This document shows positions 32,975 through 42,681 of a stretch of 64,000 bases of DNA, one piece after another (within the stretch, counting starts at the first letter, position 1; each line of letters begins with the position of its first letter). Under the pieces are notes generated by a model. It saw only the letters and a list, made by a program, of their open reading frames with translations. It did not search any database and was not told the DNA's origin. The stretch is from Acidimicrobiia bacterium (GTDB lineage Bacteria > Actinomycetota > Acidimicrobiia > Acidimicrobiales > Poriferisodalaceae). The DNA is taken from assembly GCA_012960315.1 (NCBI GenBank), contig DUBN01000016.1, forward strand, positions 15,106-79,105, in the 5' to 3' direction. A program made the position numbers and the translations under genes.

Positions 32975-34041
32975 TGATCGCGCTCCTGATCGCAGCAGGC
33001 GTCGCCATGGGTGTAAGCCTCGTCGGCACGCGCGTTCTAGTGCCTTGGTTGCGAGCCCATGGGGTTGGCCAACCAATCCGCCTGGACGGTCCGGAGGGTC
33101 ACCTCACCAAGGCAGGTACTCCCACCATGGGAGGGGTTGCAATAGTTGTCGGAGCGGTAGCCGGCTACCTCGTGAGTCACCTTCGATCGGAAACGATTGT
33201 CACTCGATCGGGCATTGTTCTCGTTATGGCAATCGTTGCTGCGAGTGCCGTTGGGCTAATGGATGACTGGATCAAAGTCAGTAGGGAACGCAACCTAGGC
33301 CTTAACAAATCGGCCAAAATTATTGGTTTGCTCGGAGTGGCGATCGGGTTTTCAATTCTCGCGATGTATTGGGCTCAAACCAGTCCAGTAATTGCACTGA
33401 CTAGGGCCGAATTTCCCGGTATCAGCCTCGGGAAGATTTTATGGGTGGTTTGGGCTTCGATTTTAGTGATTGCTACCGCCAACGCTGTCAATCTCACCGA
33501 TGGGCTTGACGGGTTAGCCAGCGGATCAGCAGCGATCGGGTTTTCAGCATTTGTGGTGATCGGTTACTGGATCTTTAGACATCCCGAGGACTACGACGTT
33601 AGCCATGCATTGGATCTGGCGATCGTTGCCGCGGCGATGACTGGAGCTTGCATCGGCTTTCTTTGGTGGAACGCTCCTCCGGCGCGAATTTTCATGGGGG
33701 ACACTGGATCGTTAGCGATCGGTACTGCTTTCGCAGGACTGGCCTTACTCCTCGAAACTCATCTGCTCTTGCCAGTAATCGGTGCCCTTTATGTCCTTGA
33801 GACACTCTCAGTGATTCTCCAGGTTGGCAGCTATCGGATCTTTGGCCGCCGCGTTTTTCGAATGGCGCCTATCCACCACCATTTTGAACTAGTTGGTTGG
33901 CCCGAAACAACGGTCCTTATTCGCATGTGGATCATTAATGGAATCTGTGTCGCGTTCGCGTTGGGTGTGTTCTATGCCGACTTCATCGGGCTTGATTCGG
34001 TTGCCCTAATACAGCCAGCAGCTTTGCGGTGTCTGCTGTGA
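32974..34041 (+). CDS. mraY: Phospho-MurNAc-pentapeptide transferase
   Basis: This 355-residue integral membrane enzyme makes lipid I from UDP-MurNAc-pentapeptide and undecaprenyl phosphate. It has about ten helices and the catalytic segments KAGTPTMGG, GLMDDWIKV (Asp-Asp), NAVNLTDGLDGLASG, FMGDTGSLAIG and MAPIHHHFELVGW. The coupled overlap with murE and the GTGA overlap with murD fix both ends. Confidence 0.96.
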   Translation: MIALLIAAGVAMGVSLVGTRVLVPWLRAHGVGQPIRLDGPEGHLTKAGTPTMGGVAIVVGAVAGYLVSHLRSETIVTRSGIVLVMAIVAASAVGLMDDWIKVSRERNLGLNKSAKIIGLLGVAIGFSILAMYWAQTSPVIALTRAEFPGISLGKILWVVWASILVIATANAVNLTDGLDGLASGSAAIGFSAFVVIGYWIFRHPEDYDVSHALDLAIVAAAMTGACIGFLWWNAPPARIFMGDTGSLAIGTAFAGLALLLETHLLLPVIGALYVLETLSVILQVGSYRIFGRRVFRMAPIHHHFELVGWPETTVLIRMWIINGICVAFALGVFYADFIGLDSVALIQPAALRCLL

Positions 34042-35384
34042 ACGCCCCCGACCTTTCGCGTGTGCTGGTAGCCGGATTAGGAGTAACTGGTAGGGCGGTA
34101 GTCGAAGCCTTAAAGGCGCGCAACTGCGAAGTACTTGCGGTCGACGATCAACCAACGCCTGTCGCTGCAGTGGCTGAGGAATTAAGAGTTGAACTCCTTG
34201 ATTCGAGTTCGGCGACAGAATTAGAACGAGCATTTTCTGGGATCACGGCGGTGGTGCCAAGCCCGGGAATTCCATGCCATCATCTTCTCTACCGGCTAGC
34301 AGATGCTTCGGGTGTCGAGATTTTAAGTGAGCTTGATCTGGCGGCCCTTTGGAATGACCGTCCATGTGCTGCGGTTACTGGCACCAACGGGAAAACCACG
34401 GTGACTGAATTAACAACCCAAATGTTGTTGGCTTCAGGCATGCAGGCCGCCGCTGTCGGTAACACGGACACGCCTTTCGTCTCCGCGATCGATGACAAAG
34501 AAATCGGATACGAAGTATTCGTTGTCGAAGCTTCGTCTTTTCGTCTGGACAGGGTCCGTCGGTTTCGCGCCAAAGCGGCGGCGTGGCTCAATCTTGCCCC
34601 AGATCATTTGGATTGGCATGAAAACTTTCAGGCCTATGCGAGGGCGAAATCCAAGATATGGGAAACGCAACAGGAAGGGGATGTTGCAGTGGCGCCACAT
34701 GATGATGTAGCAGTTGGCCCCTGGACGAAGAACATCTCCTCCCAGTTACTGACCTTCGGACTTGGAAAAGGCGATGTGCACTGCACTGACCGTGAACTCA
34801 TTGCTCACGGCGAACGGATAATGAAGATTTCTGAGCTTCGTAGGTCGCGCCCACACGATCAACTCAATGCATGCGCAGCTACCGCTCTTGCGCTATCCAT
34901 GGATGCTTCGGCGAAGTCGGTTGCTGAGGTACTGGGAAATTTTGATGGATTAGCTCATCGTCTCGAGTTTGTCGCGACAGCAGACGGAGTCCGATTTTTC
35001 GATGACAGTAAGGCCACGACCCCTCACGCCACAGTGGCGGGCATGACCGGATTTGATCAAGCGGTGCTGATTGCTGGGGGACGTAACAAGGGTCTCGACC
35101 TTTTAGAACTGCGAGAGCTCGCTCCGAGGCTTGCAGGAGTAGTAGTGATCGGCGAATCAGCGGAAACACTGACTCACGTTTTCGATGGGATTGTCACGAC
35201 GACCCTGGCGAACTCAATGGAAGAGGCTGTCAAGGCCGCCATGTCCATAGCGCAAAGCTCAGGGGGCGATGTGGTGCTCTCGCCAGCGTGCGCATCGTTC
35301 GATTGGTATCGCAACTACAACGAACGCGGCGATGACTTCCAGCGGTTTGTCAGACTGCTTAAACAGGGACAGATTCAACCATGA
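34038..35384 (+). CDS. murD: UDP-MurNAc-L-alanine-D-glutamate ligase
   Basis: This 448-residue Mur ligase adds D-Glu. It has an N-terminal Rossmann segment VLVAGLGVTGRAVVEAL, ATP loop AVTGTNGKTTVTELT, the LNLAPDHLDWHENFQAYARAK motif, HRLEFVATADGVRFFDDSKATTPHATVAGM and LSPACASFDWYRNYNERGDDF, both typical of MurD. GTG at 34038 overlaps the mraY stop as GTGA and is preferred over GTG at 34029, which would overlap mraY by 13 bases. The stop overlaps ftsW as ATGA. Confidence 0.95.
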   Translation: MNAPDLSRVLVAGLGVTGRAVVEALKARNCEVLAVDDQPTPVAAVAEELRVELLDSSSATELERAFSGITAVVPSPGIPCHHLLYRLADASGVEILSELDLAALWNDRPCAAVTGTNGKTTVTELTTQMLLASGMQAAAVGNTDTPFVSAIDDKEIGYEVFVVEASSFRLDRVRRFRAKAAAWLNLAPDHLDWHENFQAYARAKSKIWETQQEGDVAVAPHDDVAVGPWTKNISSQLLTFGLGKGDVHCTDRELIAHGERIMKISELRRSRPHDQLNACAATALALSMDASAKSVAEVLGNFDGLAHRLEFVATADGVRFFDDSKATTPHATVAGMTGFDQAVLIAGGRNKGLDLLELRELAPRLAGVVVIGESAETLTHVFDGIVTTTLANSMEEAVKAAMSIAQSSGGDVVLSPACASFDWYRNYNERGDDFQRFVRLLKQGQIQP

Positions 35385-36520
35385 CCGCGTTGCAGAACTA
35401 TCGACTAGCCCAGGCCTATCCACACAATGATTCCCCAGGGCCTTCGATGCGGTACTTGGCCATGCTTGGGTCGATCCTGTTGCTGATGTTGACGGGCGTT
35501 GTCATGGCGCTCGCAGCATCAAACCCAGCTTCGATTGGGCAAGACGGCGGCGCTTTATCGGAGTTTGGTAGACACGCCACGCATGTCACGTTTGGGATAT
35601 TTGCTTTGCTCTTCACGGTAGGTCGTGATTATCGATCGTGGAGACGTGCCGCCCCATTACTGTTAGTCGCTGCGTGTCTCGGATTAGTTCTCGTGCTCCT
35701 CTTTGGTCACTCGAGCGGAGGTAGTCGCCGCTGGCTCGATTTGGGTCTCTTTGGCCTGCAACCATCGGAAATAACGAAACTGGCTTTAGTCGTGTCGCTA
35801 GCGTCGTTCCTTGATCAGCGTCGCTATTTCCTGGATCGCATAGATCGCGTCACGATCCCGGTCGCTGTAGGCATTGCAGTTCTATGCGGCTTAATCCTCA
35901 AGCAGCCAGATCTCGGTACTGCGGCCATACTCGGCTCTATCGCTTTTGGAATGATGTGGGCGGCGGGGGTTCCTTTTAGGCATTTAGGGCTGTTGCTGGT
36001 CTTGGGTTTAGTTTCGGGTTTATTTCTCGCCTTAGCCGAGCCGTACAGAAGAGGCAGGATCATTGGCTTTTTCTCTGCTGCGGAAAACAGTGACGGTGCT
36101 GGCTATCAGGTCACACAGGGCTTGGCGAGTCTCTCGAACGGCGGTTTCAGGGGAACAGGACTTTCGGCGGGCCACGCTCAATGGGGGTGGGTACCCGAGG
36201 CTCCTAACGATTTTGTGTTTGCCGTTGTAGGAGAACAGTTGGGTCTGGTTGGTGCTTTAGCTGTGCTGGTATTGCTTGCCACCATCATCGTTACGGGGTT
36301 TTGTACAGCGCAGATTGCTCCAGACGTTTTCGGGTCACTGCTTGCCGCTGGGATATCTGTGTGGTTTCTTTTGCAAGTCCTTGTGAATTTGGGGGGCGTG
36401 CTCCGACTGCTTCCCATCAGCGGTGTAACGCTGCCTTTCATTTCGTCTGGCGGCACCTCACTAATCGTGAACGCGGCTGCGGCTGGGTTGCTGCTCAATA
36501 TCGCCCGGCAGTCGAAATGA
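35381..36520 (+). CDS. ftsW: Septal peptidoglycan polymerase FtsW (SEDS family)
   Basis: This is a 379-residue SEDS glycosyltransferase with about ten transmembrane helices. Family motifs are GHSSGGSRRWLDLGLFGLQPSEITKLALV, KQPDLGTA with the catalytic Asp region, ENSDGAGYQVTQGLASLSNGGFRGTGLSAG, EAPNDFVFAVVGEQLG and GVTLPFISSGGTSL. It polymerises glycan strands at the septum with FtsI. The ATGA overlaps on both sides show coupling with murD and murG. Confidence 0.95.
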   Translation: MTALQNYRLAQAYPHNDSPGPSMRYLAMLGSILLLMLTGVVMALAASNPASIGQDGGALSEFGRHATHVTFGIFALLFTVGRDYRSWRRAAPLLLVAACLGLVLVLLFGHSSGGSRRWLDLGLFGLQPSEITKLALVVSLASFLDQRRYFLDRIDRVTIPVAVGIAVLCGLILKQPDLGTAAILGSIAFGMMWAAGVPFRHLGLLLVLGLVSGLFLALAEPYRRGRIIGFFSAAENSDGAGYQVTQGLASLSNGGFRGTGLSAGHAQWGWVPEAPNDFVFAVVGEQLGLVGALAVLVLLATIIVTGFCTAQIAPDVFGSLLAAGISVWFLLQVLVNLGGVLRLLPISGVTLPFISSGGTSLIVNAAAAGLLLNIARQSK

Positions 36521-37671
36521 AATCGAAAAAAGTTGGTGCCGTTGATGCTTCTCAGGGCGGGATCATCGTCGCTGGTGGCGGCACAGCGGGTCATCTTCTT
36601 CCCGGAATAGCGGTCGCTGACGCACTTGTTAAACGGGGGTGGCCACGCGAAGCGGTGCTTTTTGTAGGGAGTTCGCGAGGAGTTGAACTGGAGATGGTGC
36701 CTGCAGCGGGCTACGGGCTTGTTGCTCTCAGCGGCAGAGGACTTAATGGACGTCGGGTCTCGCCTCAAAACCTTTTGAATCTGGGGGCGATCATCTGGGC
36801 GATATTTCGAGGAAGTTGGATAGTTCGCCGCCGCCGCCCCAGTGTGGTGTTGTCTCTCGGAGGGTACGCGGCGTTACCAGCCGGTATCGGAGCTGTGATT
36901 TTTAGGGTGCCATTAGTATTGGCGGAACAAAACGCAGCAGCCTCCGCCGCCAACCGACTCATGACAAAGTTTGCAAAAGCGGCAGCAGTGCCGTGTGCGG
37001 GTACTGGTTTAAGAAACGAAGTCGTTACTGGGAACCCGGTTCGGCAAGCCGTGCTTCGAGCAGATCGCGACGGCCGATCACTTCGAAATGGACTTGGCTG
37101 GCCGATAAATAAACCGGTCATTGTCGTGTTTGGTGGCTCGCTCGGATCGCGACGCATCAATCAAGCAGTTTGGGAAGCTGCGAAGGTGGGTGATTTGCCG
37201 TTTATTCATCATGTCGTGGGTCGACGTGACTGGCAGGCTCTACCAAAGAACCTGCCAGCCAACGTGATGTCCTACGAATACGACGACGATCTGCCAAACG
37301 CGATGGCGGCGTCAGATTTAGTCGTTTGTCGGCCTGGCGGTTCTAGCGTCGCGGAGATTGCGCTCTTGGGGCTACCAGCTGTGCTAGTCCCCCTGCCTAA
37401 CGCTCCAAATGACCACCAGAGTCGTAATGCCAAATTTTTGGTCGATTCAGGATTAGCTGTTTCGGTGCCGGATGAAGAGTTCGATGGGGAACGTTTTCGT
37501 GATGAAATCGAACGGATGTTGCGGAAATTTCGAAGTGAATTCGATCCGGACTTAGCCCGTCGGGAACGTAGCGTCGGATATCGCGACGCAGCGGAGAGGG
37601 TTGCGGATCTGGTGATGCAGCATTGTTTGGCGCGGTGTGTACCGTCAGATCAGAAAGATGAGGCGCTTTGA
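36517..37671 (+). CDS. murG: Lipid II synthase (UDP-GlcNAc transferase)
   Basis: This is a 384-residue GT28 enzyme that adds GlcNAc to lipid I. Motifs are IIVAGGGTAGHLLPGIAVA, GVELEMVPAAGYGL, LSLGGYAALPA, AEQNAAASAANRL, VFGGSLGSRRINQAV and VCRPGGSSVAEIALLGLPAVLVPLPNAPNDHQ. The ATG at 36517 overlaps the ftsW stop as ATGA. A longer in-frame reading back to 36301 lies inside ftsW and is rejected. The end overlaps murC as TTGA. Confidence 0.95.
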   Translation: MKSKKVGAVDASQGGIIVAGGGTAGHLLPGIAVADALVKRGWPREAVLFVGSSRGVELEMVPAAGYGLVALSGRGLNGRRVSPQNLLNLGAIIWAIFRGSWIVRRRRPSVVLSLGGYAALPAGIGAVIFRVPLVLAEQNAAASAANRLMTKFAKAAAVPCAGTGLRNEVVTGNPVRQAVLRADRDGRSLRNGLGWPINKPVIVVFGGSLGSRRINQAVWEAAKVGDLPFIHHVVGRRDWQALPKNLPANVMSYEYDDDLPNAMAASDLVVCRPGGSSVAEIALLGLPAVLVPLPNAPNDHQSRNAKFLVDSGLAVSVPDEEFDGERFRDEIERMLRKFRSEFDPDLARRERSVGYRDAAERVADLVMQHCLARCVPSDQKDEAL

Positions 37672-39071
37672 AATTGATCAAGTCGTCACAGTCGCCGATT
37701 AGAGGTGACGCATCTATCCACGTGGTGGGTGCTGGCGGGGCTGGTATGAACGCTATTGGCGCCGTGCTGATGTCTATGGGGCACCCTGTGAGCGGCAGCG
37801 ACCTCCGCGACTCAGCCGGCGTGAATCGGCTGCGTTCCTTAGGAGCACGAATCGAGATTGGACATAACGCCGACAATTTGGGTGACTGCGAAGTCATCTG
37901 TAGGTCCACAGCCGTGCCAGACGACAACGTCGAGATTGTTGCAGCGCTTCAGAGCGGTCGTCCCGTGTTGAGTCGGGCCCAAATACTTGCTCAAATCTGC
38001 AAAAAAAAGCGGACCGTGGGGGTGGCTGGTACACACGGGAAAACCACTACGTCATCAATGCTGGCGCTGGCATTGATGGGCTGCGACTTCCACCCGTCGT
38101 TCATCGTGGGTGGAGATCTAAATGAGATTGGGTCTGGTGCGGTGTGGGATCGAGAAGGTGAACTTTTCGTCGTAGAGGCTGATGAATCTGACGGTACGTT
38201 CTTGGAGATCGCGGCTGAAGCAGTCGTAGTGACCAACATCGAAGCCGACCATCTTGACTATTTCGGTTCCTTTGAGACGTTGGTAGGAGCTTTTGAAACG
38301 TTTCTTTCCTCGGCAAAAGGTCCCCGCGTTGTATGTGTCGACGATGAGTGCGCGGCGAGCGTCGCTAAAACGGTCGAAGGATGCGTCACTTACGGCACTT
38401 CGGAGAATGCGGACTATCGAATCGTCAATGTTGAGAGTCATCGTTACTCATCGAAATTTACCTTGCGGAGAGACAGCATTGACCTGGGTGAATGTGACCT
38501 CCCCATCCCCGGCGTTCACAACGTTCGCAACGCGGCGGCTGCTTTAACCATCGCCATCGAACTCGGAGGGGAGGCCCAAGCCGCGATTGCAGCATTGGGA
38601 CGATTTGCTGGCGTAGCGCGAAGGTTTGAGTTCCGCGGCGAACAAAGCGGAGTTGTGTACGTAGACGATTATGCGCATCTTCCTACCGAGGTTTCCTCTA
38701 TGTTGAGCGCGACAAAGGCGGGCGAGTGGGAAAGAGTGGTGGCGGTATTTCAGCCACACCGGTACAGCCGCACGGCTGGACTTTGGAGAGATTTCGAGCA
38801 TTCCTTCGTCGATGCGGACCATTTGGTACTTACTGGCGTTTATGGGGCGGGTGAACCGGCCCGTCCCGGTATCACCGGGGAACTGTTATTGCGCGCCGTC
38901 CTTGATGCCCATCCTCATGCTTCGGTCACGTATCTACCAGGTCGGGAGCAAGTACCCGAATACCTAAGTTCGATTCTACGCCCGGGAGATTTGTGTCTGA
39001 CCATGGGCGCTGGTGATCTGACATCAGTCGCTGATGAAGTTCAACAACTGCGCGGATCATTGCTGGCGTGA
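37668..39071 (+). CDS. murC: UDP-MurNAc-L-alanine ligase
   Basis: This 467-residue Mur ligase adds L-Ala to UDP-MurNAc. It has the N-terminal HVVGAGGAGMNAIGAVL nucleotide fold, SGSDLRDS, ATP loop VGVAGTHGKTTTSSML, VVTNIEADHLDYFG, RRFEFRGEQSGVVYVDDYAHLPTEV and AVFQPHRYSRT. The TTG at 37668 overlaps the murG stop. Its stop overlaps the murB GTG as GTGA. Confidence 0.95.
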   Translation: MKLIKSSQSPIRGDASIHVVGAGGAGMNAIGAVLMSMGHPVSGSDLRDSAGVNRLRSLGARIEIGHNADNLGDCEVICRSTAVPDDNVEIVAALQSGRPVLSRAQILAQICKKKRTVGVAGTHGKTTTSSMLALALMGCDFHPSFIVGGDLNEIGSGAVWDREGELFVVEADESDGTFLEIAAEAVVVTNIEADHLDYFGSFETLVGAFETFLSSAKGPRVVCVDDECAASVAKTVEGCVTYGTSENADYRIVNVESHRYSSKFTLRRDSIDLGECDLPIPGVHNVRNAAAALTIAIELGGEAQAAIAALGRFAGVARRFEFRGEQSGVVYVDDYAHLPTEVSSMLSATKAGEWERVVAVFQPHRYSRTAGLWRDFEHSFVDADHLVLTGVYGAGEPARPGITGELLLRAVLDAHPHASVTYLPGREQVPEYLSSILRPGDLCLTMGAGDLTSVADEVQQLRGSLLA

Positions 39072-39997
39072 ACCCCAACAAAGCACACCAAACTTCGGTG
39101 GAGGAGGCTAAACGTCTCTTAGGTTCGCTGGCGCAAACAGACAAAAACCTGGGCACGATGACCACTTATCGCGTGGGTGGAAACGCTGCGTTGTACGTTG
39201 AAGCGCACAGCGAGGAAGAGTTGTCTCAGGTAGCCGTGGCGTATCAGTCCACTGGTCTCCCAGTTTTGGTTATCGGAAAAGGATCGAATCTACTCGTTGC
39301 TCAAGCGGGCTTTCCCGGAATTGCCGTAAGCCTGGGAGGGCATTTCGAAGCTAGCGAAATTGATACTGAACATGCTGTTGTTCGCGCTGGCGGACCTGTT
39401 GCTTTGCCTGCCCTTGCGCGAAGGTGTGCTCGCGCAGGGCTAACTGGATTTGAATGGGCAGTAGGCGTACCGGGTTCCATCGGAGGGGCGGTACGAATGA
39501 ACGCCGGTGGGCATGGAAGTGACATGGAGGCATCCATAGTTGAGGCGAGCATCTTCGACTTCGCAAATTCTTCAACTCAACTCTGGGACAAGCAACAGAT
39601 GCGTTTTGGGTACAGACGAAGCGCTATCGGAGCGACTCAAATTGTTTTAGAGGCAACTCTTGAACTAGCGCACGACCTCGATGGTGATGCGCTAGGCATG
39701 CTTGGAGACATCGTTCAATGGCGTCGCGACAACCAACCGGGTGGTCAAAACGCAGGTTCAGTGTTCGTGAATCCCGAAACCGAAACCGCTGGTGAGCTTC
39801 TTGACCGCCTGGGGTTCAAGGGTTTCCGCATCGGTTCTGCCCAGATTTCCGAAAAGCACGCGAATTTCGTCCAAGCTGACCCGGGAGGTTCATCGGACGA
39901 TGTAGATGAGCTCATCCGAACTGTTGCTGCGAGGGTGTTCGAGGAAGCCGATATTGAGCTCCGCACTGAAATCCGGCGGGTGGGGTTTGAGACGTAG
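39068..39997 (+). CDS. murB: UDP-N-acetylenolpyruvoylglucosamine reductase
   Basis: This 309-residue FAD enzyme reduces enolpyruvyl-UDP-GlcNAc to UDP-MurNAc with NADPH. The FAD domain shows TTYRVGGNAALYVE and VIGKGSNLLVAQAGFPGIAVSLG. The substrate domain has GVPGSIGGAVRMNAGGHGSDM, FGYRRSAI and NAGSVFVNP with the catalytic Ser, and the C-terminal KHANFVQADPGGSSDDV. It is coupled to murC and followed after two bases by ftsQ. Confidence 0.95.
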   Translation: MNPNKAHQTSVEEAKRLLGSLAQTDKNLGTMTTYRVGGNAALYVEAHSEEELSQVAVAYQSTGLPVLVIGKGSNLLVAQAGFPGIAVSLGGHFEASEIDTEHAVVRAGGPVALPALARRCARAGLTGFEWAVGVPGSIGGAVRMNAGGHGSDMEASIVEASIFDFANSSTQLWDKQQMRFGYRRSAIGATQIVLEATLELAHDLDGDALGMLGDIVQWRRDNQPGGQNAGSVFVNPETETAGELLDRLGFKGFRIGSAQISEKHANFVQADPGGSSDDVDELIRTVAARVFEEADIELRTEIRRVGFET

Positions 39998-39999
39998 CC

Positions 40000-40743
40000 A
40001 TGAGCGTAGGCACAGATCAAGGCCGTCGCTTATCTGGGTCGCGCCGGATTTTCACGGGGCTGGCATTAGCTGGCGCAGTCGTGGCAGCTAGCTATGTTTT
40101 GTTAGGTAAATCAGCGCTGTTTGACGTCGAACGAGTGGAGATTTACGGGCTTCATCGAGTGACTCTGGCGGAGGTAGAAGAGCGACTTGGCTTCCATAGC
40201 GGAGACCCTTTGCTTTCCGTGAACTCAAAAAAGGAAGAGCGGAACCTCGAAATTCTTCCATGGGTGCAAGCTGCTGATATCGAACGCAAGTGGGATGGTC
40301 TTATAACGGTAGACATCACGGAGCGTCGGGCAGTAGCACTGGCCATGGTCGCTCAGGACCAGTGGGCTCTCATTGACTCCTACGGACGTGTCCTGACTGA
40401 GGGGCTGTCTTATCCCCCTGATCTTCCTCGGCTTAGCGGTGTGCATGCAGCAGGGGCGCCGGGCAGCTACATGATGGAGGACAGCAAAGCGTTACTTTCG
40501 GTGCTCGGCGCCCTCCCAAGCGACTTAGCTCAAGGTATTCGTCTTCGTCGAGACGCGGACGGTGAAATTTTAGGAAGTCTTGCGAGCGGCCGAGAAGTTG
40601 TATTCGGAGATGAAGACCGACTTGCTGCCAAGGTCGTGGTCCTGGTATCCGTGCTGAGTCACCTAGGAGACCAAAACCGAGACGACAAATATATTGATGT
40701 ATCGGATCCCTCCCGCGTTAACGTCCCTGCGAAGCGACGATAA
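40000..40743 (+). CDS. ftsQ: Cell division protein FtsQ
   Basis: This 247-residue bitopic protein has a short basic cytoplasmic tail, one helix at about 20-38 (FTGLALAGAVVAASYVLLG), then a POTRA domain (FDVERVEIYGLHRVTLAEVEERLGFHSGDPLLSVN) and the FtsQ beta domain with DITERRAVALAMV and WALIDSYGRVL. It recruits the FtsL/FtsI/FtsW complex. It begins two bases after murB. A 99-base gap with a possible promoter separates it from ftsZ. Confidence 0.92.
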   Translation: MSVGTDQGRRLSGSRRIFTGLALAGAVVAASYVLLGKSALFDVERVEIYGLHRVTLAEVEERLGFHSGDPLLSVNSKKEERNLEILPWVQAADIERKWDGLITVDITERRAVALAMVAQDQWALIDSYGRVLTEGLSYPPDLPRLSGVHAAGAPGSYMMEDSKALLSVLGALPSDLAQGIRLRRDADGEILGSLASGREVVFGDEDRLAAKVVVLVSVLSHLGDQNRDDKYIDVSDPSRVNVPAKRR

Positions 40744-40789
40744 GAGAACTGCCTCCCTCTAGTCTGCAAGAACTCCGGGCAGGGCGGAC

Positions 40790-40817
40790 TTGTATCAGAT
40801 CAAACTTGCGCTACCGT
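40790..40817 (+). promoter_or_regulatory. Possible ftsZ promoter
   Basis: TTGTAT at 40790-40795 and TACCGT at 40812-40817, separated by 16 bases, fit a -35/-10 pair in the ftsQ-ftsZ gap. It would give a leader of about 50 bases to the GTG at 40876. Confidence 0.35.
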
Positions 40818-40875
40818 CAGGGTTGCCTGTTCTGCGCTTGACGTGGCAGATGTTTACGAGACACCAGGAGACCCA

Positions 40876-41967
40876 GTGGCCAGCCCCAAGAACTATCAGG
40901 CCGTGATCAAAGTTGTCGGCGTAGGCGGTGGTGGCTGCAACGCACTGAACAGAATGATCGAATCGGGTCTGACAGGCGTCGAATTCGTCGCGGTGAATAC
41001 AGATGCCCAGGCACTCTTGATGAGTGATGCTGATATCAAGCTTGATATAGGCCGCGAATTGACTCAAGGGTTCGGCGCGGGTAGCGACCCAGACATCGGG
41101 CGTCAGGCCGCCGTAGAGCACGCGGAAGAAATTGCCCAAACCCTTGAAGGCGCCGACATGGTTTTTATTACAGCTGGTGAAGGTGGAGGTACAGGGACCG
41201 GCGCCGCTCCAATCGTCGCGGACATTGCTAAAGAATGCGGAGCGTTGACCATAGCTGTCGTCACTCGACCATTTCTGTTCGAAGGCCGACGTCGCGCTGT
41301 TCAGGCGGACACCGGAATCCAGGCGCTCCAAGAAAGAGTTGATACTCAAATCGTTATTCCCAATGACCGTCTGCTGAGTGTGGCGAATGAACACACCACC
41401 ATGGTTGACGCATTCGAGATGGCGGATGATGTTCTTCGTGAAGGCGTGCAGGGAATCACGACTTTGATAACTACCCCTGGTCTCATAAATACCGATTTTG
41501 CTGACGTAAAAATGATCATGTCGAATGCAGGATCGGCTCTTTTAGGGATCGGGCGAGCACATGGAGATAATCGCGCTGAAAACGCTGCACGGCAGGCCGT
41601 ATCTGGCCCCTTGTTGGAAGCGTCGATCGAAGGTGCGCGCGGAATTCTGCTCAATGTGACAGCGTCGAGTGACCTTGGACTTCACGAAGTTCGCGACGCC
41701 GCCGATGTCATTCACGACGTCGCTCACCCTGATGCCAACATCATCTTTGGAACCGTTATTGATGAGGCTATGGGCGATGAGATTCGTATCACCGTGATCG
41801 CTGCGGGCTTTGACCGGTGGGATGATGGGGCAGCTGGCTCAACGAGATCTTCCACACTGCCACCAGCGGGCGAAATCGCAGATATTTTCGATGGAGGAGA
41901 TAGTGAAGGGACCCATTTCGATGGTGACGATGACGACGAATTCGACGTGCCATCTTTTTTGAAGTGA
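40876..41967 (+). CDS. ftsZ: Cell division GTPase FtsZ
   Basis: This is a 363-residue tubulin-like GTPase that forms the Z ring. Motifs are [25 protein letters not shown], the signature [18 protein letters not shown], the T7 synergy loop [11 protein letters not shown] and a short acidic linker to the C-terminal peptide [10 protein letters not shown] that binds SepF. The GTG at 40876 has AGGAG five bases upstream. An in-frame GTG at 40843 would add 11 residues but lacks a Shine-Dalgarno. The linker is short, and ftsA is absent, so SepF is the likely membrane anchor. Confidence 0.97.
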   Translation: MASPKNYQAVIKVVGVGGGGCNALNRMIESGLTGVEFVAVNTDAQALLMSDADIKLDIGRELTQGFGAGSDPDIGRQAAVEHAEEIAQTLEGADMVFITAGEGGGTGTGAAPIVADIAKECGALTIAVVTRPFLFEGRRRAVQADTGIQALQERVDTQIVIPNDRLLSVANEHTTMVDAFEMADDVLREGVQGITTLITTPGLINTDFADVKMIMSNAGSALLGIGRAHGDNRAENAARQAVSGPLLEASIEGARGILLNVTASSDLGLHEVRDAADVIHDVAHPDANIIFGTVIDEAMGDEIRITVIAAGFDRWDDGAAGSTRSSTLPPAGEIADIFDGGDSEGTHFDGDDDDEFDVPSFLK

Positions 41968-42006
41968 TCCGAAACAGGGTTGCTTCTTACTCGGGAAGAT
42001 CATCAC

Positions 42007-42681
42007 ATGTTGACCTTTTCTCGCCGAGTCAGTGACGAATATTCGGTGCGGGTCCGGTTCTCTGACCGCAGTGATGGAGATGCTTCTTTACCAACATTTC
42101 TTCTCGGCGAGCAGGCAGAGATGACGGTTCCATCTCAGGTGCATGGGGCCGAAGTGTTCACAGTGAGTCAACCCGGCGAGGGAAACGGCACAGAGTGTGA
42201 CGCGTTGCTGACGACGTGTCCAGGTGCGTTAGTCGGGGTTCGCACAGCGGATTGTGTGCCAATTGCCATCTATGGGATATCCGTCGGGAACGCTCCGATT
42301 GTGGGAGCCATTCACGCCGGATGGCGTGGGATTCGCGCCGGTGTGATTGACAACGCCATGCAGCAGGTTCGAGATTATGGAGCGCAGCACGTGCGTGCAA
42401 TCATTGGTCCTCACATAAGCACAGACCAGTACGAATTCGGAGCGGTTGAACTCGGGGAAGTTGTTGCCGTAGTCGGGGACAAGGCTGTGGGTTACACCAA
42501 AAGTGGGAAACTGGCCTTAGATCTGGCGGCGGCCGTTGGAGAACAGCTGGTAAGAAACTCCGTCACAGTTGACCACCACATGTGTCGTTGCACGGCAGGT
42601 GACGAGCGGTACTGGTCTCACAGGGCGGATCGAGATACTCAACGCAGTGCTCTCATGGTAGATATCAGAAGGTCGCTATGA
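42007..42681 (+). CDS. pgeF: Peptidoglycan editing factor / laccase-domain purine phosphorylase
   Basis: This 224-residue protein of the YfiH/PgeF family has the zinc and active-site motifs SQVHGAEV, GVRTADCVPIA, GAIHAGWRGIRAGV and DHHMCRC. Family members remove misincorporated L-Ser from peptidoglycan precursors or act on purine nucleosides. An in-frame TTG at 41980 is possible, but ATG at 42007 with GGGAAG upstream is more likely. It is coupled to yggS by ATGA. Confidence 0.92.
   Translation: MLTFSRRVSDEYSVRVRFSDRSDGDASLPTFLLGEQAEMTVPSQVHGAEVFTVSQPGEGNGTECDALLTTCPGALVGVRTADCVPIAIYGISVGNAPIVGAIHAGWRGIRAGVIDNAMQQVRDYGAQHVRAIIGPHISTDQYEFGAVELGEVVAVVGDKAVGYTKSGKLALDLAAAVGEQLVRNSVTVDHHMCRCTAGDERYWSHRADRDTQRSALMVDIRRSL

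Noticed and set aside
36301-36516. N-terminal extension of murG
   Set aside because: It overlaps ftsW; ATG 36517 overlaps the ftsW stop as ATGA like the other junctions.
40843-40875. Longer FtsZ start at GTG 40843
   Set aside because: GTG 40876 has AGGAG five bases upstream and fits the family N-terminus better.
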